From Lachnospiraceae bacterium (GTDB lineage Bacteria > Bacillota > Clostridia > Lachnospirales > Lachnospiraceae), in the NCBI GenBank assembly GCA_029067085.1, contig JAIEFE010000018.1, forward strand, positions 172,374-236,373: DNA of 64,000 bases. The letters are read 5' to 3'. Shown here one piece after another: positions 17,732 through 26,786 of this stretch. Made by a program: the position numbers and the translations under genes. Below the pieces are notes generated by a model. That model searched no databases. It saw only the letters and a list, made by a program, of their open reading frames with translations, and was not told the origin of the DNA. Each line of letters starts with the position of its first letter. The stretch's first letter is position 1.

Positions 17732-19339
17732 ATGATAAAATTATTTTCCGGAAGCGCTAAATCAGAGAAGACCGCAGAACAGAGCAAGAATATTGATGTT
17801 ATCCTGTCCACCGTGGAAGAAGTAAAATCCGCCAGCACGGAGATCGTAAACGAAGTAACGGTGGTTCGCGACCTCGCTGATGAAAACAAGCACAGTGCAA
17901 ACACTGTGGTGAACAATATGGAAGAACTGACCGGACAGAACGCCGTCCTTTCCGAAAAGACCGATTCTTCCATAAGTATGACCAGCGATATCCAAAGGCA
18001 GGTGGAAAATATCGCCTCCATGATCTCGCAGATGGTTCTGCTGGTAAATGAAACCAACACCCATGCGGGGGACAGTTCCCGGGAACTGGCGGAGGTAGTG
18101 AAATCCACCCATACCATGGCAGACCTCTCCAACGATGTAAGCCAAATCGTAAATGAGTTCTCGGAAGAGTTCGAGAGAGTAAAGAATGAGACTGTCTCCA
18201 TTGAAGGCATCACCTCCCAGACTAATCTGCTCTCCCTGAATGCATCGATAGAAGCTGCCCGGGCAGGAGATGCCGGCCGCGGTTTTGCTGTGGTAGCTGA
18301 TGAGATCCGCAAGTTAAGCGATGAGACAAAACTTTCCTCCACGCGCATCATGAGCGCTCTGAATCATCTGGCAGAAACCTCCGCAAAGATGACGGATGGC
18401 ATTGCCAAGGTCATCGAGATCATTCAGCTGAATCTGGAAAAAATTACGGAAGTAAACGCCAGCGTAGTCAGTATTTCAGACGATTCGCAAAAATTGAACA
18501 GCAATATTTCCCTCATTGACATTGCCGTAAAGGAAGTAGAACAATCCAATCGGAATATGGTGGATAACATGCAGCAGATGTCTGATGCTATGTCCGTGAT
18601 GAGCGATTATGTGGAGAATGCTTCCGACAATGCCAAGAGTATGCTGCAAAAATATGAGCAGACTACCGAAAATGTAGGAAAAATCGAAGCTTCCGTGGGC
18701 AATCTTGTCGTGCGGCTGGGTGACAGCGGCTTCATGGGCATTCAGGATGCCAAACCGGGCAGCAAGGTCTCTATCATCGCACTGGACAAAGAAGGCGTGC
18801 CCGACAAGGAATATTATGGTCAGGTAGTGCGCCAGCAAGGGTCTGAGGCCGTGGTGGATATCCGCCCCAAGACGATCCCGAAAAGCGCGGGCGCACCCGC
18901 ACAGTTCCATCTGCAGATGATCCTGGGCAACGTTCTGTACCACTGGACCGACGTTACCGTCTCTGAACTGACGGAAGGCGGGGTTCCCTATTATCGGGTA
19001 GTGGCAAACGCCAACCCCAAGGTAATGAAACGCAAGAAGAACCCGCGTCTGGAAATCCATTGTTCCTGTGAGATATCCATTGACGGCAGCCCGAAGACAT
19101 ATCGCGGCAAAATGCTGGATATCAGCGCCAACGGAATGGCATTTACCTCGACGGATCCCGTCTTTGAAACGGCGGAAAAGAAGATGATAACCGTCACCAT
19201 CCCCGAACTTCCGATTCCGAAGGCCCGCACGATACAGGCACACATCATGCGTTGTAAAAAAGGCAGCAATGAATATATTTTAGGCTGTCGGCTTTCAGAA
19301 AATAATCTGGCGATCCAGCAATATATTGAGACAAAATAA
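17732..19339 (+). CDS. Cytoplasmic methyl-accepting chemotaxis-type signalling domain fused to C-terminal PilZ domain
   Basis: '[41 protein letters not shown]' (MCP hairpin tip). C-terminal '[10 protein letters not shown]...[13 protein letters not shown]' (PilZ RxxxR / DxSxxGxxF-like). No TM segment. Confidence 0.88.
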   Translation: MIKLFSGSAKSEKTAEQSKNIDVILSTVEEVKSASTEIVNEVTVVRDLADENKHSANTVVNNMEELTGQNAVLSEKTDSSISMTSDIQRQVENIASMISQMVLLVNETNTHAGDSSRELAEVVKSTHTMADLSNDVSQIVNEFSEEFERVKNETVSIEGITSQTNLLSLNASIEAARAGDAGRGFAVVADEIRKLSDETKLSSTRIMSALNHLAETSAKMTDGIAKVIEIIQLNLEKITEVNASVVSISDDSQKLNSNISLIDIAVKEVEQSNRNMVDNMQQMSDAMSVMSDYVENASDNAKSMLQKYEQTTENVGKIEASVGNLVVRLGDSGFMGIQDAKPGSKVSIIALDKEGVPDKEYYGQVVRQQGSEAVVDIRPKTIPKSAGAPAQFHLQMILGNVLYHWTDVTVSELTEGGVPYYRVVANANPKVMKRKKNPRLEIHCSCEISIDGSPKTYRGKMLDISANGMAFTSTDPVFETAEKKMITVTIPELPIPKARTIQAHIMRCKKGSNEYILGCRLSENNLAIQQYIETK

Positions 19340-19363
19340 AAAATCGAGTAATCTCGATTTTTT
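19338..19363 (+). terminator. Intrinsic terminator (possibly bidirectional)
   Basis: aaaaaatcgag-taat-ctcgatttttt immediately after the MCP-PilZ stop codon. Confidence 0.85.
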
Positions 19364-19407
19364 ATTTTATAAAAGGATTAAATAGAAACTTATCTATTAT
19401 ATGTGTA

Positions 19408-20721
19408 CTATTCAGTCAGATATCCCCTGTAATACTCATAATCCTGCACCCTGCAGTTCACCCGCAGCCGCACTCCTTCTTCCAGATACTCTGTCTTGTA
19501 CACCACCCCGTTTTCATTGAGATAGGAGACCGCCCTGCCGTCCGTGTAAGGAATCAGCAAAGTACACTCTTTATAGCCGTCGGACAGCTTTTTCTCGACC
19601 AGACGAATCAGCTCCTCCATTCCGATCCGTTCCTTCGCAGACAGATAGATGCTATTCTCCGACATGATGGGCAGATGCGTCTGTAGCTGTTCCGGCTCAA
19701 CGCCTGCCAGTCCCGGTATGTCATCAGGATGGACGAGATCGGCTTTGTTATATACATAGAGCATGGGAATACCGTCGGCTCCCAGCTCTTTCAGCGTGCG
19801 GTTCGTGACCGCGATCTGCTCCCTGTAATGCGGATCACTGTAATCTACTACCTGCAGAAGAACATCCGCTTCTCTCGCCTCCTCCAGTGTGGAATGAAAT
19901 GCCTCCACCAGATTATGAGGCAGTTTATGGATAAATCCCACCGTATCCGATAACAGAAAAGCATGATGATTCTCCGGCTCAATCTTACGCACAGTTGTGT
20001 CCAGCGTGGCAAAGAGCATATCCTTCTCCATCACCTTCTTCTCCTCCACGTCTATCTCGTCGCTTCCGTATAAGTCCAACATCGCATTCATCAGCGTTGA
20101 CTTGCCGGCATTGGTATAACCCACCAGCGCCACCCGCGGCATACCCGATCCCGCGCGGCGTTTGCGCTGTGTCATACGCTCCGAGCTCACTTCCTTTAAT
20201 TCCCGACGAAGCTCTGTCAATCGATGCTCCAGAACTCTTCTGTCCAGCTCCAGCTTCTTCTCGCCTGCACCCTTGTTACTCAGGGCGCCGCTTCCTCCGC
20301 CCTGTCTGCTGAGGGCAGCATGAAGCCCTACCAGCCTGGGCAGCATGTACTGCAGACTCGCCACCTCCACCTGCAGCTTCGCCTCCCGCGACCTCGCTCT
20401 GCTCGCAAAAATATCCAGAATCAATGTACTTCTGTCCAAAACCGGTTTGTCCAGACGCTCCTGCAGATTGCGGAGCTGCATCGGCGACAGGGAATTGTCA
20501 AATATTATGACATCTGCGTCACATTTCAATGCAAGTTCTTTGACTTCCTCCACCTTGCCGGTGCCGATATAGAACGCCTTGTGCACCGCCTCCAGCGTCT
20601 GACAGGCACTTCCCGCCACCTCCATATCACAGGCCTCCGCCAGCGCTCCAAGTTCCTCCAGCGAAAGCAGATAATCTTCTCCGTTGTTTAAATTGACTCC
20701 TACTAAAAATGCTTTTTCCAT
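19408..20721 (-). CDS. hflX: GTPase HflX
   Basis: 'VALVGYTNAGKSTLMNAML' (P-loop), 'LLSDTVGFIHKLPHNLVEAFHSTLEEAREADVLLQVVD', 'YVYNKADL', and an N-terminal HflX domain with 'GGGSGALSNKGAGEKKLELDRR'. Confidence 0.95.
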   Translation of the reverse strand: MEKAFLVGVNLNNGEDYLLSLEELGALAEACDMEVAGSACQTLEAVHKAFYIGTGKVEEVKELALKCDADVIIFDNSLSPMQLRNLQERLDKPVLDRSTLILDIFASRARSREAKLQVEVASLQYMLPRLVGLHAALSRQGGGSGALSNKGAGEKKLELDRRVLEHRLTELRRELKEVSSERMTQRKRRAGSGMPRVALVGYTNAGKSTLMNAMLDLYGSDEIDVEEKKVMEKDMLFATLDTTVRKIEPENHHAFLLSDTVGFIHKLPHNLVEAFHSTLEEAREADVLLQVVDYSDPHYREQIAVTNRTLKELGADGIPMLYVYNKADLVHPDDIPGLAGVEPEQLQTHLPIMSENSIYLSAKERIGMEELIRLVEKKLSDGYKECTLLIPYTDGRAVSYLNENGVVYKTEYLEEGVRLRVNCRVQDYEYYRGYLTE

Positions 20722-20744
20722 ATATCAAAACTCCTTTCAGTTTT

Positions 20745-21524
20745 TTATTCCCTCCCCATTTTCCGATAACATCGGAATAAGCAAAGCCACTGGATGTAGA
20801 GCGTGACGCCGTCTTCATGCGCGTGGGGCAGTCCTGCTTGCTTCAGCGCTGTCGCCACCTGCCTTTTGGTAAGCGGTCCGCCCTTCCCGCATATGCCGTA
20901 TTTCATCGACCGCTCAATGAATTTCTGAAATGCATAGTACTCGTTTCTGCCAAGATCCGGCGCAGCTTTCTTTGCAAAATGCACCAGCACAGAATCGACT
21001 CCCGGCATCGGGTGAAAATCTTCCCTGCGAAAATGGTACCTGATCTTTATATCCCAATTTACCTTGAGCAGCAGAGATTTCTTTGTCTCTTTTGGCAGCC
21101 CCGCAAACCGCTTCGCCGCCCCTTTCTCCATCACCAGCCAGATATCCGTCGGCGGATTCGGCGCCTGTGTCAGCTTATTAATGATCTGTGTCGTGATGGA
21201 ATATGGGATATTTGCGAAAACCTTGTAAGTCCCCTTTGTCGGCAGATCATATTTCAGGAAATCCCCATATATCAACTTTAAATTGGAATACTTTGCAAGT
21301 CGTTTCCCTGCGCTGTCATATAGTTTTCGGTCAAGCTCCACCGAGCATACCATACCGGCTCTCCGGCACAGTTCTTCCGTCAGATGCCCCTTTCCGGTTC
21401 CTATTTCAAAAACCGTATCCTTTGCATGAAAATCTGCCAAGCCTATGATCCTGTGAATCAGTTTTGCATTTGTAATAAAATTCTGTGAATCTGATAGGTT
21501 CTGATACCTCCTGCTTTTTTGCAT
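20745..21524 (-). CDS. erm: Erm-type 23S rRNA (adenine-N6) methyltransferase
   Basis: 'DSQNFITNAKLIHRII', 'VFEIGTGKGHLTEEL' (SAM motif I) and 'VFANIPYSITTQIINKL' (NIPY). SQNF-type N-terminus rather than KsgA 'GQHFL'. Start set at 21524 by the AGAAGGAGG ribosome-binding site; the track ORF extends to 21722. Confidence 0.82.
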   Translation of the reverse strand: MQKSRRYQNLSDSQNFITNAKLIHRIIGLADFHAKDTVFEIGTGKGHLTEELCRRAGMVCSVELDRKLYDSAGKRLAKYSNLKLIYGDFLKYDLPTKGTYKVFANIPYSITTQIINKLTQAPNPPTDIWLVMEKGAAKRFAGLPKETKKSLLLKVNWDIKIRYHFRREDFHPMPGVDSVLVHFAKKAAPDLGRNEYYAFQKFIERSMKYGICGKGGPLTKRQVATALKQAGLPHAHEDGVTLYIQWLCLFRCYRKMGRE

Positions 21525-21555
21525 AGCGTGCCTCCTTCTTATTGTGTACTCCGCG

Positions 21556-21573
21556 ATCCGGACCAAACCGGAT
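21556..21573 (-). promoter_or_regulatory. Hairpin upstream of erm ribosome-binding site
   Basis: Perfect palindrome ATCCGG-tttggt-CCGGAT in the erm 5' UTR. Confidence 0.5.
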
Positions 21574-21596
21574 ACTTTCCGCAATGAAAAGGCAAT

Positions 21597-21635
21597 AAAA
21601 AAGCAGGCACAATTCCATAAACAGAATTTTCCTGC
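21597..21635 (-). terminator. Intrinsic terminator inside the erm leader (attenuator)
   Basis: Minus strand: GCAGGAAAATTC-tgtttatg-GAATTGTGCCTGC followed by TTTTTTATT, 70-110 nt upstream of the erm start codon. Confidence 0.75.
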
Positions 21636-21720
21636 TGAAACGATACTACAAAGCAAGCGGCACAGATCTGACCTCTGCCCTATCTGTCCGGTAAGCACGT
21701 GATAATTTTTATTCGCACGC

Positions 21721-21744
21721 AAAAAAATCCCACTTATATGAGAC
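21721..21744 (-). terminator. Second, weaker terminator-like hairpin in the erm leader
   Basis: Minus strand: TCTCA-TATAAG-TGGGA followed by TTTTTTT, just downstream of the leader ORF stop. Confidence 0.45.
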
Positions 21745-21759
21745 TATATATCTGCTTTT

Positions 21760-21807
21760 TTACTGCCCCTGTATACGGGTGCGAGCACAGCGAATAATAA
21801 TTCCCAC
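21760..21807 (-). CDS. Putative erm leader peptide (15 codons)
   Basis: GTG start with AAAGGTGG ribosome-binding site. Reads (M)GIIIRCARTRIQGQ-stop. Lies between the promoter and the attenuator. Confidence 0.65.
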   Translation of the reverse strand: MGIIIRCARTRIQGQ

Positions 21808-21851
21808 GCTAGAGCCACCTTTCTTCTTTGTATTTCTTTATGAATACGCTA

Positions 21852-21881
21852 ACTATAACATAGATGTTACCGGGTTGTCAA
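21852..21881 (-). promoter_or_regulatory. Sigma-A promoter of the erm leader transcript
   Basis: Minus strand TTGACA (21881-21876), 18-bp spacer, TATAGT (21857-21852). Overlaps the 3' end of the upstream permease gene. Confidence 0.75.
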
Positions 21882-22526
21882 TTTGAATCTCGCTGCTGCA
21901 TGGCCCCTCTTTCTGCAAACGCCCAAAGTAATGGCCATCAAAGCAACTGCTCCGAAAATCAGCCATCCGCTCTCATCAAATCTGCCCAGATAGCTCATCG
22001 GAAACAGAAAAAATTTTCCCACTTTATCTTTCATCCCATAATTAGCCAGATAATAAAGCATTGCCGCCATATATCCCACCGTAACATTGTTCGTAATACC
22101 TGCTGCCGCGAAACCGACTGCTCCCAGCAACCATGCGCTTGCGACGCCGCCGATCAGATGCTGCACCGTTACCTGACTTTCACATACTTTCATTAGCGAA
22201 ATAAAAAAAGTGATCAAAAGGATCATTGCCGCCACAGAATACAGAATCCGAATCAGCAAAATATTGAAATAATTGATCTTCTTTGAACAGACAACATCTC
22301 TGATATTATCATCCTGCTCCGGCAGGAAAATCGGGACAAGCAGCGTGACACCAATGAAACAAAGCAAAAATTCGATCGGTCTCGCCGCCTCAATGCCTTG
22401 CAGGGAAGTAATGTTAAACATCACCAATGTCAGGATCAACACTCCCAAAGCGGAGGCAAACGGCATAAGAAAATTATACTTTAAATTTACGCCGATTATT
22501 TTTCCATAGATTTCTTTTTCCATCAT
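21867..22526 (-). CDS. ABC transporter permease (ABC-2-like), second subunit
   Basis: About 220 aa, 6 hydrophobic segments, directly downstream of the permease/ATPase genes. Start at 22526 (AGGAAAGG ribosome-binding site); the track ORF starts at 22556. Confidence 0.7.
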   Translation of the reverse strand: MMEKEIYGKIIGVNLKYNFLMPFASALGVLILTLVMFNITSLQGIEAARPIEFLLCFIGVTLLVPIFLPEQDDNIRDVVCSKKINYFNILLIRILYSVAAMILLITFFISLMKVCESQVTVQHLIGGVASAWLLGAVGFAAAGITNNVTVGYMAAMLYYLANYGMKDKVGKFFLFPMSYLGRFDESGWLIFGAVALMAITLGVCRKRGHAAARFKLTTR

Positions 22527-23736
22527 AATTTCCTTTCCTCGCCTTCTCATATACAAATATCACCAATCCGATTAAAATAATCGACAAAATAAAATATCCT
22601 GTTCTGTTCCAGATAAAATCATGAAACTGTTCCCGGAAAAGCCTCGTTTTTCCTAAATTGTTATGGCGGATAACTAATGTATATTTTGTAATGCTCCCGG
22701 TAAGCTCATTCTTCCCCAATGCGACATACCACCAGACACCCTGCACAAAGATAGCCAGAAGCGGCGAGAGCAGCTCAGATATCAATGCTCCCACGCTGAC
22801 TACGATCGTAATACTCGGAAGCAGCCACATGATCACCAAACCGGCAGCTTCTCCAAAATAGATATTTTTTTCAGGATAAAGGTTATGCAGCCCCATCATG
22901 ACATGGAAGAAAGTCAATGCCACGGGCACGGCCATGCAGCAGACCAGTGCCAGATATCTTGTGATGATCAGCTTTGCCGAAGAAATTTTCCGGCTGTAGA
23001 TCAACTGCTCCATCCGGCTCCTTTTATCCATCTGCCAGAGTCCCACACACACAAATATCGGTATGATCGCCAGATCGATTCCCAGATAGTCACAATAAAG
23101 CCGCATATATGCTTTTGCAAAATTATGTTCATCCATCAGTTCTTCATATTCTGTAAGTGCATCTTCATATGTCATAGGAACCGTGGAAAAATTACTTACC
23201 AGATATTTTTCACTGTATTTAGATCCTTTCCCGATGATCTCGTCCGCCTGCGTCATTAATTCTTTAAAATGCTCATAGGAAATATCTTCTGACAAATGAT
23301 ATTCCGGAAGCACCTTATCCTTATAAGCCATTATCATATTTCCGTTTTCATCCGTCTGCCCATAGTATCCTCCCGCTTCATATTCTGTGAAATGATCCAA
23401 TTCTGACTTGGTAATATCCGTCAACTCTTCGATAATCTCTGCAATTTTGACAGTATCGCTTTCCTTTAACTTGACTTCTTTATAAAACATAAACGGATAA
23501 GCGGTATAACTTCCTGCCAGATATTCCGAAATAAGACTTTCCACAGCGGCTGGCATTAATACTTCCGGCACCTCTTTTTCAATACTTCCATAATAGCTAT
23601 TTTCCGGTGACGGCCGCCTGATCGGGGCGTCCAGCTCTGTTGCAAATTGTGAGACATACATTGCAAAAATGACTGCCGCATATAGTACGAACGTCAGGGA
23701 GCATATTGTTTTCTTACATTCTTTTAAAAATAACAT
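22474..23736 (-). CDS. ABC transporter permease, first subunit
   Basis: 420 aa. One N-terminal TM, an extracytoplasmic domain of about 170 aa, then multiple TMs. Confidence 0.7.
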   Translation of the reverse strand: MLFLKECKKTICSLTFVLYAAVIFAMYVSQFATELDAPIRRPSPENSYYGSIEKEVPEVLMPAAVESLISEYLAGSYTAYPFMFYKEVKLKESDTVKIAEIIEELTDITKSELDHFTEYEAGGYYGQTDENGNMIMAYKDKVLPEYHLSEDISYEHFKELMTQADEIIGKGSKYSEKYLVSNFSTVPMTYEDALTEYEELMDEHNFAKAYMRLYCDYLGIDLAIIPIFVCVGLWQMDKRSRMEQLIYSRKISSAKLIITRYLALVCCMAVPVALTFFHVMMGLHNLYPEKNIYFGEAAGLVIMWLLPSITIVVSVGALISELLSPLLAIFVQGVWWYVALGKNELTGSITKYTLVIRHNNLGKTRLFREQFHDFIWNRTGYFILSIILIGLVIFVYEKARKGNYDGKRNLWKNNRRKFKV

Positions 23737-23769
23737 GATAATCTTTAAACTCCTCTCCGAGTGTTCTAT

Positions 23770-24663
23770 CTAATCTTCTTCATTCAAACTGCACCCGTTC
23801 TGGTACAGGCAATACATATAGGCATCCTCGCAGTTGGGTTCTGTTTCCGTACCATAAATCTTTTCCGGCCTTTTGTCAGAAATAAACCGAATGTTGATAT
23901 TTTCACCCTGCTTCAGCATACCGATCACGATATAAGCTGCCTTCACTTCTCCCAACTGCTGTTTATTAACATTCGCCGTATATACCTTTCCTCTGGCATT
24001 TTCGAGTAGTTTGCTCACCGTTCCTCTCCACAGGATCTCACCTTCATTCATAATGGCAATGTTTTCACAGGTTGCCTCGATATCTCCTACTATATGCGTC
24101 GATAAGATCACAATTCTTTCTTCCGCCACTTCACATAGAAGATTGCGGAAACGGATTCTCTCTTCCGGATCAAGTCCCGCTGTCGGTTCATCGACGATCA
24201 AAACTCCGGGATCATGCAAAAGAGCCTGCGCGATTCCCAACCGTCTTTTCATGCCGCCCGACAGCTTTTTGACCTTCGTGTGCATCTGCTCATTCAAATT
24301 TACTTTCTTGATGAGTAACTCTATCCTCTCTTTTCTATCTCTTTTTGCCATTCCGGAAAGGGTTCCCAAATAATCCAGACACTCATACACCGTCATCAGC
24401 GGATACATGGAAAAATCCTGCGGCAGATAGCCGATCATGCCCCGGATTTCTTTCGCGTTTTCAATGGGAACGCCGCACACACGGATTTCTCCCGACTGTT
24501 TTCCGAGAAGCGTCGCCAACGTTTTCATAAGTGTTGTCTTACCTGCCCCGTTCCTCCCAAGCAGCCCGAACATTCCCTGCGGAATGACCAGATCCACATC
24601 TTTCAGTGCATGTTTCTTTCCGTAAAATTTATTTACCTGACTGATCTTGATCTCGTTTTCCAT
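23770..24663 (-). CDS. ABC transporter ATP-binding protein
   Basis: 'GLLGRNGAGKTTLMKTL' (Walker A), 'LSGGMKRRLGIAQALLHDPGVLIVDEPTAGLDPEER'. Start set at MENEIK (24663); the track ORF extends to 24756. Confidence 0.92.
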   Translation of the reverse strand: MENEIKISQVNKFYGKKHALKDVDLVIPQGMFGLLGRNGAGKTTLMKTLATLLGKQSGEIRVCGVPIENAKEIRGMIGYLPQDFSMYPLMTVYECLDYLGTLSGMAKRDRKERIELLIKKVNLNEQMHTKVKKLSGGMKRRLGIAQALLHDPGVLIVDEPTAGLDPEERIRFRNLLCEVAEERIVILSTHIVGDIEATCENIAIMNEGEILWRGTVSKLLENARGKVYTANVNKQQLGEVKAAYIVIGMLKQGENINIRFISDKRPEKIYGTETEPNCEDAYMYCLYQNGCSLNEED

Positions 24664-24791
24664 TGTCACAGATACTCCTTTCCTGACAGTAAACCAAAAA
24701 TGGTACAGCGATACTCCTCTGATCACTGCACCATTATCATAAAAAACAATTTTCAATTTTTTATCAACTGTTTATTGATTATTTCTTAATT

Positions 24792-25991
24792 TTATTCACT
24801 CTCCCTAAAACCGACTGTTACCTTCCCGCCGTTCCTGCCGTTTTCAATGACCAGCTCTCCATGACACTTTTCACATATGATCTTGCAAATATACAGCCCC
24901 AAACCGAAATGCTCCTTTTCTTCCCGCCTATCCCTGTAAAACGGCTTTACTGCCTGCTGCAAAGCTTCCTCAGTAAAGCCCTCTCCGTCGTCTTCTACCG
25001 ATATCTCAAGTACATGATCAAATGTGCTGATGTTTATCTCTATTTTATCTTTTGCATACCGGGCCGCATTGGAAACCAGATTTTCATACACCTCCAATAC
25101 CAGCTCCTCATCCACGTAAAGCTTCTCTGCATCCGAATCCGTTTGATACGAAATCTGCATATCTTTCGCAAGCATTTTACTTATCTGCGCACACTTATCC
25201 AAAAATTCTTTCAAATTTACTTCCCCGGGTTTGGGTTCGATATCTTCTAATTTCTGTACAGCGCTCATTTTCTGTGTATAGTTTTCCAGCCTGTCAATCT
25301 GCCCTTTCATCATTTCCAGTATATGCATTGTTTTTTCTTCCGACACTTCCCCGCTTGGTATATATTTTTCCAGCAGATCCCTATATCCTTTTATCACAGT
25401 GATCGGCGTCCGCATATCATGAGAAAAGGCTGCATTTAACTTTTTCCGTTCATCCAGCATTCTCCACATTTCCTTATTATTTTGGTACAATGCATCTCTC
25501 ATTTTTTCAAAGGACTGACATAACCGACCCAGTTCATTCTTTTTCCTGTATGCAATATGAAAGTCCAAACTGCTGTCCGCAATCTTTTCTGATGCTTCCA
25601 GCAATATTGTAATCGGCTCCTCCAATTCTCTTCTATAAAATAGAATACCTACCAGCATAACCACCAATAATATCCACAAGGGTATTAAAACAAGCTGCGC
25701 ACCGCTGATGATCTGAAATCCTATGAAATGGATTGTATCATCATACATAGCACGTTTTCTCTCATACATATTATATATATCTTTATTTCCATCATAGTCG
25801 ATTACAACTGCATATTCAGCATAAGATTCGGATGAATCCGTATCTGCATATTTCTCTTCGTACCAGGTCTGCAGATAATTTGTGGAATAACCGATTGCAG
25901 CAGCCCCCACATAAGACAGAATGATGCAGATCGGTATATATTTGATGAAGATCCATTTGATGGATTTTGATTTTTCTCTTATCTGACCCAT
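24792..25991 (-). CDS. Sensor histidine kinase
   Basis: Two TMs flanking a short extracytoplasmic loop, HAMP-like region, 'FSHDMRTPITVIKGY' H-box, 'NLVSNAARYA' N-box, and 'GLGLYICK'. Confidence 0.92.
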   Translation of the reverse strand: MGQIREKSKSIKWIFIKYIPICIILSYVGAAAIGYSTNYLQTWYEEKYADTDSSESYAEYAVVIDYDGNKDIYNMYERKRAMYDDTIHFIGFQIISGAQLVLIPLWILLVVMLVGILFYRRELEEPITILLEASEKIADSSLDFHIAYRKKNELGRLCQSFEKMRDALYQNNKEMWRMLDERKKLNAAFSHDMRTPITVIKGYRDLLEKYIPSGEVSEEKTMHILEMMKGQIDRLENYTQKMSAVQKLEDIEPKPGEVNLKEFLDKCAQISKMLAKDMQISYQTDSDAEKLYVDEELVLEVYENLVSNAARYAKDKIEINISTFDHVLEISVEDDGEGFTEEALQQAVKPFYRDRREEKEHFGLGLYICKIICEKCHGELVIENGRNGGKVTVGFRESE

Positions 25992-26653
25992 TTATATCCC
26001 ATCCCCCAGACTGTCTCTAAATGATAATCTTCTTCCACCTCTTTCAACTTGCTGCGAATACGCCTGATATGTTCCGCGACAACAGAAGCATCTCCCTTTG
26101 CATCATAACCCCATATTTTTTCGTAGATGCGCTCTTTATCAAATACCTGCCCCATATTCAGGGATAGCAATTCAAGTATTTCAAATTCTTTTTTAGCAAA
26201 ATTCATGGTCTTACCGTCTACAGTAATTGTTTTTGCGGAATAGTCAATGACCAGTCTGCCAAAAAAGCGGACGTTTGCTTCCGTATGATTCCTATGCTCT
26301 CTCCGGATATGCGCTTCCACTCTTGCACCAAGTTCATCGATTGAAAACGGCTTGATGATGTAGTCATCTCCTCCTGATGCAAAACCTTTGATCTTATCAC
26401 TGTCCTCTGTTTTCGCTGTCAAAAACAAGATCGGACAGGCAACATATTCCCGAATCTTTTCGCACACCGTTATTCCATCCATATCCGGCATATCGACATC
26501 TAATAAAATCAAATCCGGTTTCCGGGAAATCATATTGATTGCTTCTGTTCCGCTGTATGCAGTTATGGTTTCATAATGATTGAGTTCAAAATAATCTTTT
26601 AACAGGCTCACGACATCTCTTTCGTCATCTACGATCAGTAACTTGTATGCCAT
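25979..26653 (-). CDS. OmpR-family response regulator
   Basis: 'LLIVDDERDVVSLLKDYF', 'LILLDVDMPDMDG', and a C-terminal winged helix 'EKIWGYDAKGDASVVAEHIRRIRSKL'. Overlaps the kinase gene by 13 bp. Confidence 0.94.
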   Translation of the reverse strand: MAYKLLIVDDERDVVSLLKDYFELNHYETITAYSGTEAINMISRKPDLILLDVDMPDMDGITVCEKIREYVACPILFLTAKTEDSDKIKGFASGGDDYIIKPFSIDELGARVEAHIRREHRNHTEANVRFFGRLVIDYSAKTITVDGKTMNFAKKEFEILELLSLNMGQVFDKERIYEKIWGYDAKGDASVVAEHIRRIRSKLKEVEEDYHLETVWGMGYKWVR

Positions 26654-26740
26654 TGTATTATGCTCCTTAGACCTGACATTTCATGATTGCCCAATATAAA
26701 TTCAGAATAGCAAAGCCTGGATTTATTGTCAAAATGAAAT

Positions 26741-26769
26741 AAAAAACCGCCGCCCAAGCGGACGGCAGT
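26741..26769 (-). terminator. Intrinsic terminator downstream of glgP
   Basis: Minus strand: GACTGCCGTCCGCTTGGGCGGCGGTTTTTT. Confidence 0.7.
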
Positions 26770-26786
26770 CTTTATTATACCTGCAA

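Noticed and set aside
18476-19243. 255-aa minus-strand ORF
   Set aside because: Antisense to the MCP-PilZ coding region; His/Gly-rich shadow frame.
21406-21618. 70-aa minus ORF starting MELCLLFYCLFIAESIRF as an alternative erm leader
   Set aside because: Its start lies inside the terminator hairpin loop, the ribosome-binding site is weak, and it overlaps the erm start out of frame. The GTG ORF at 21807 is a better leader candidate.
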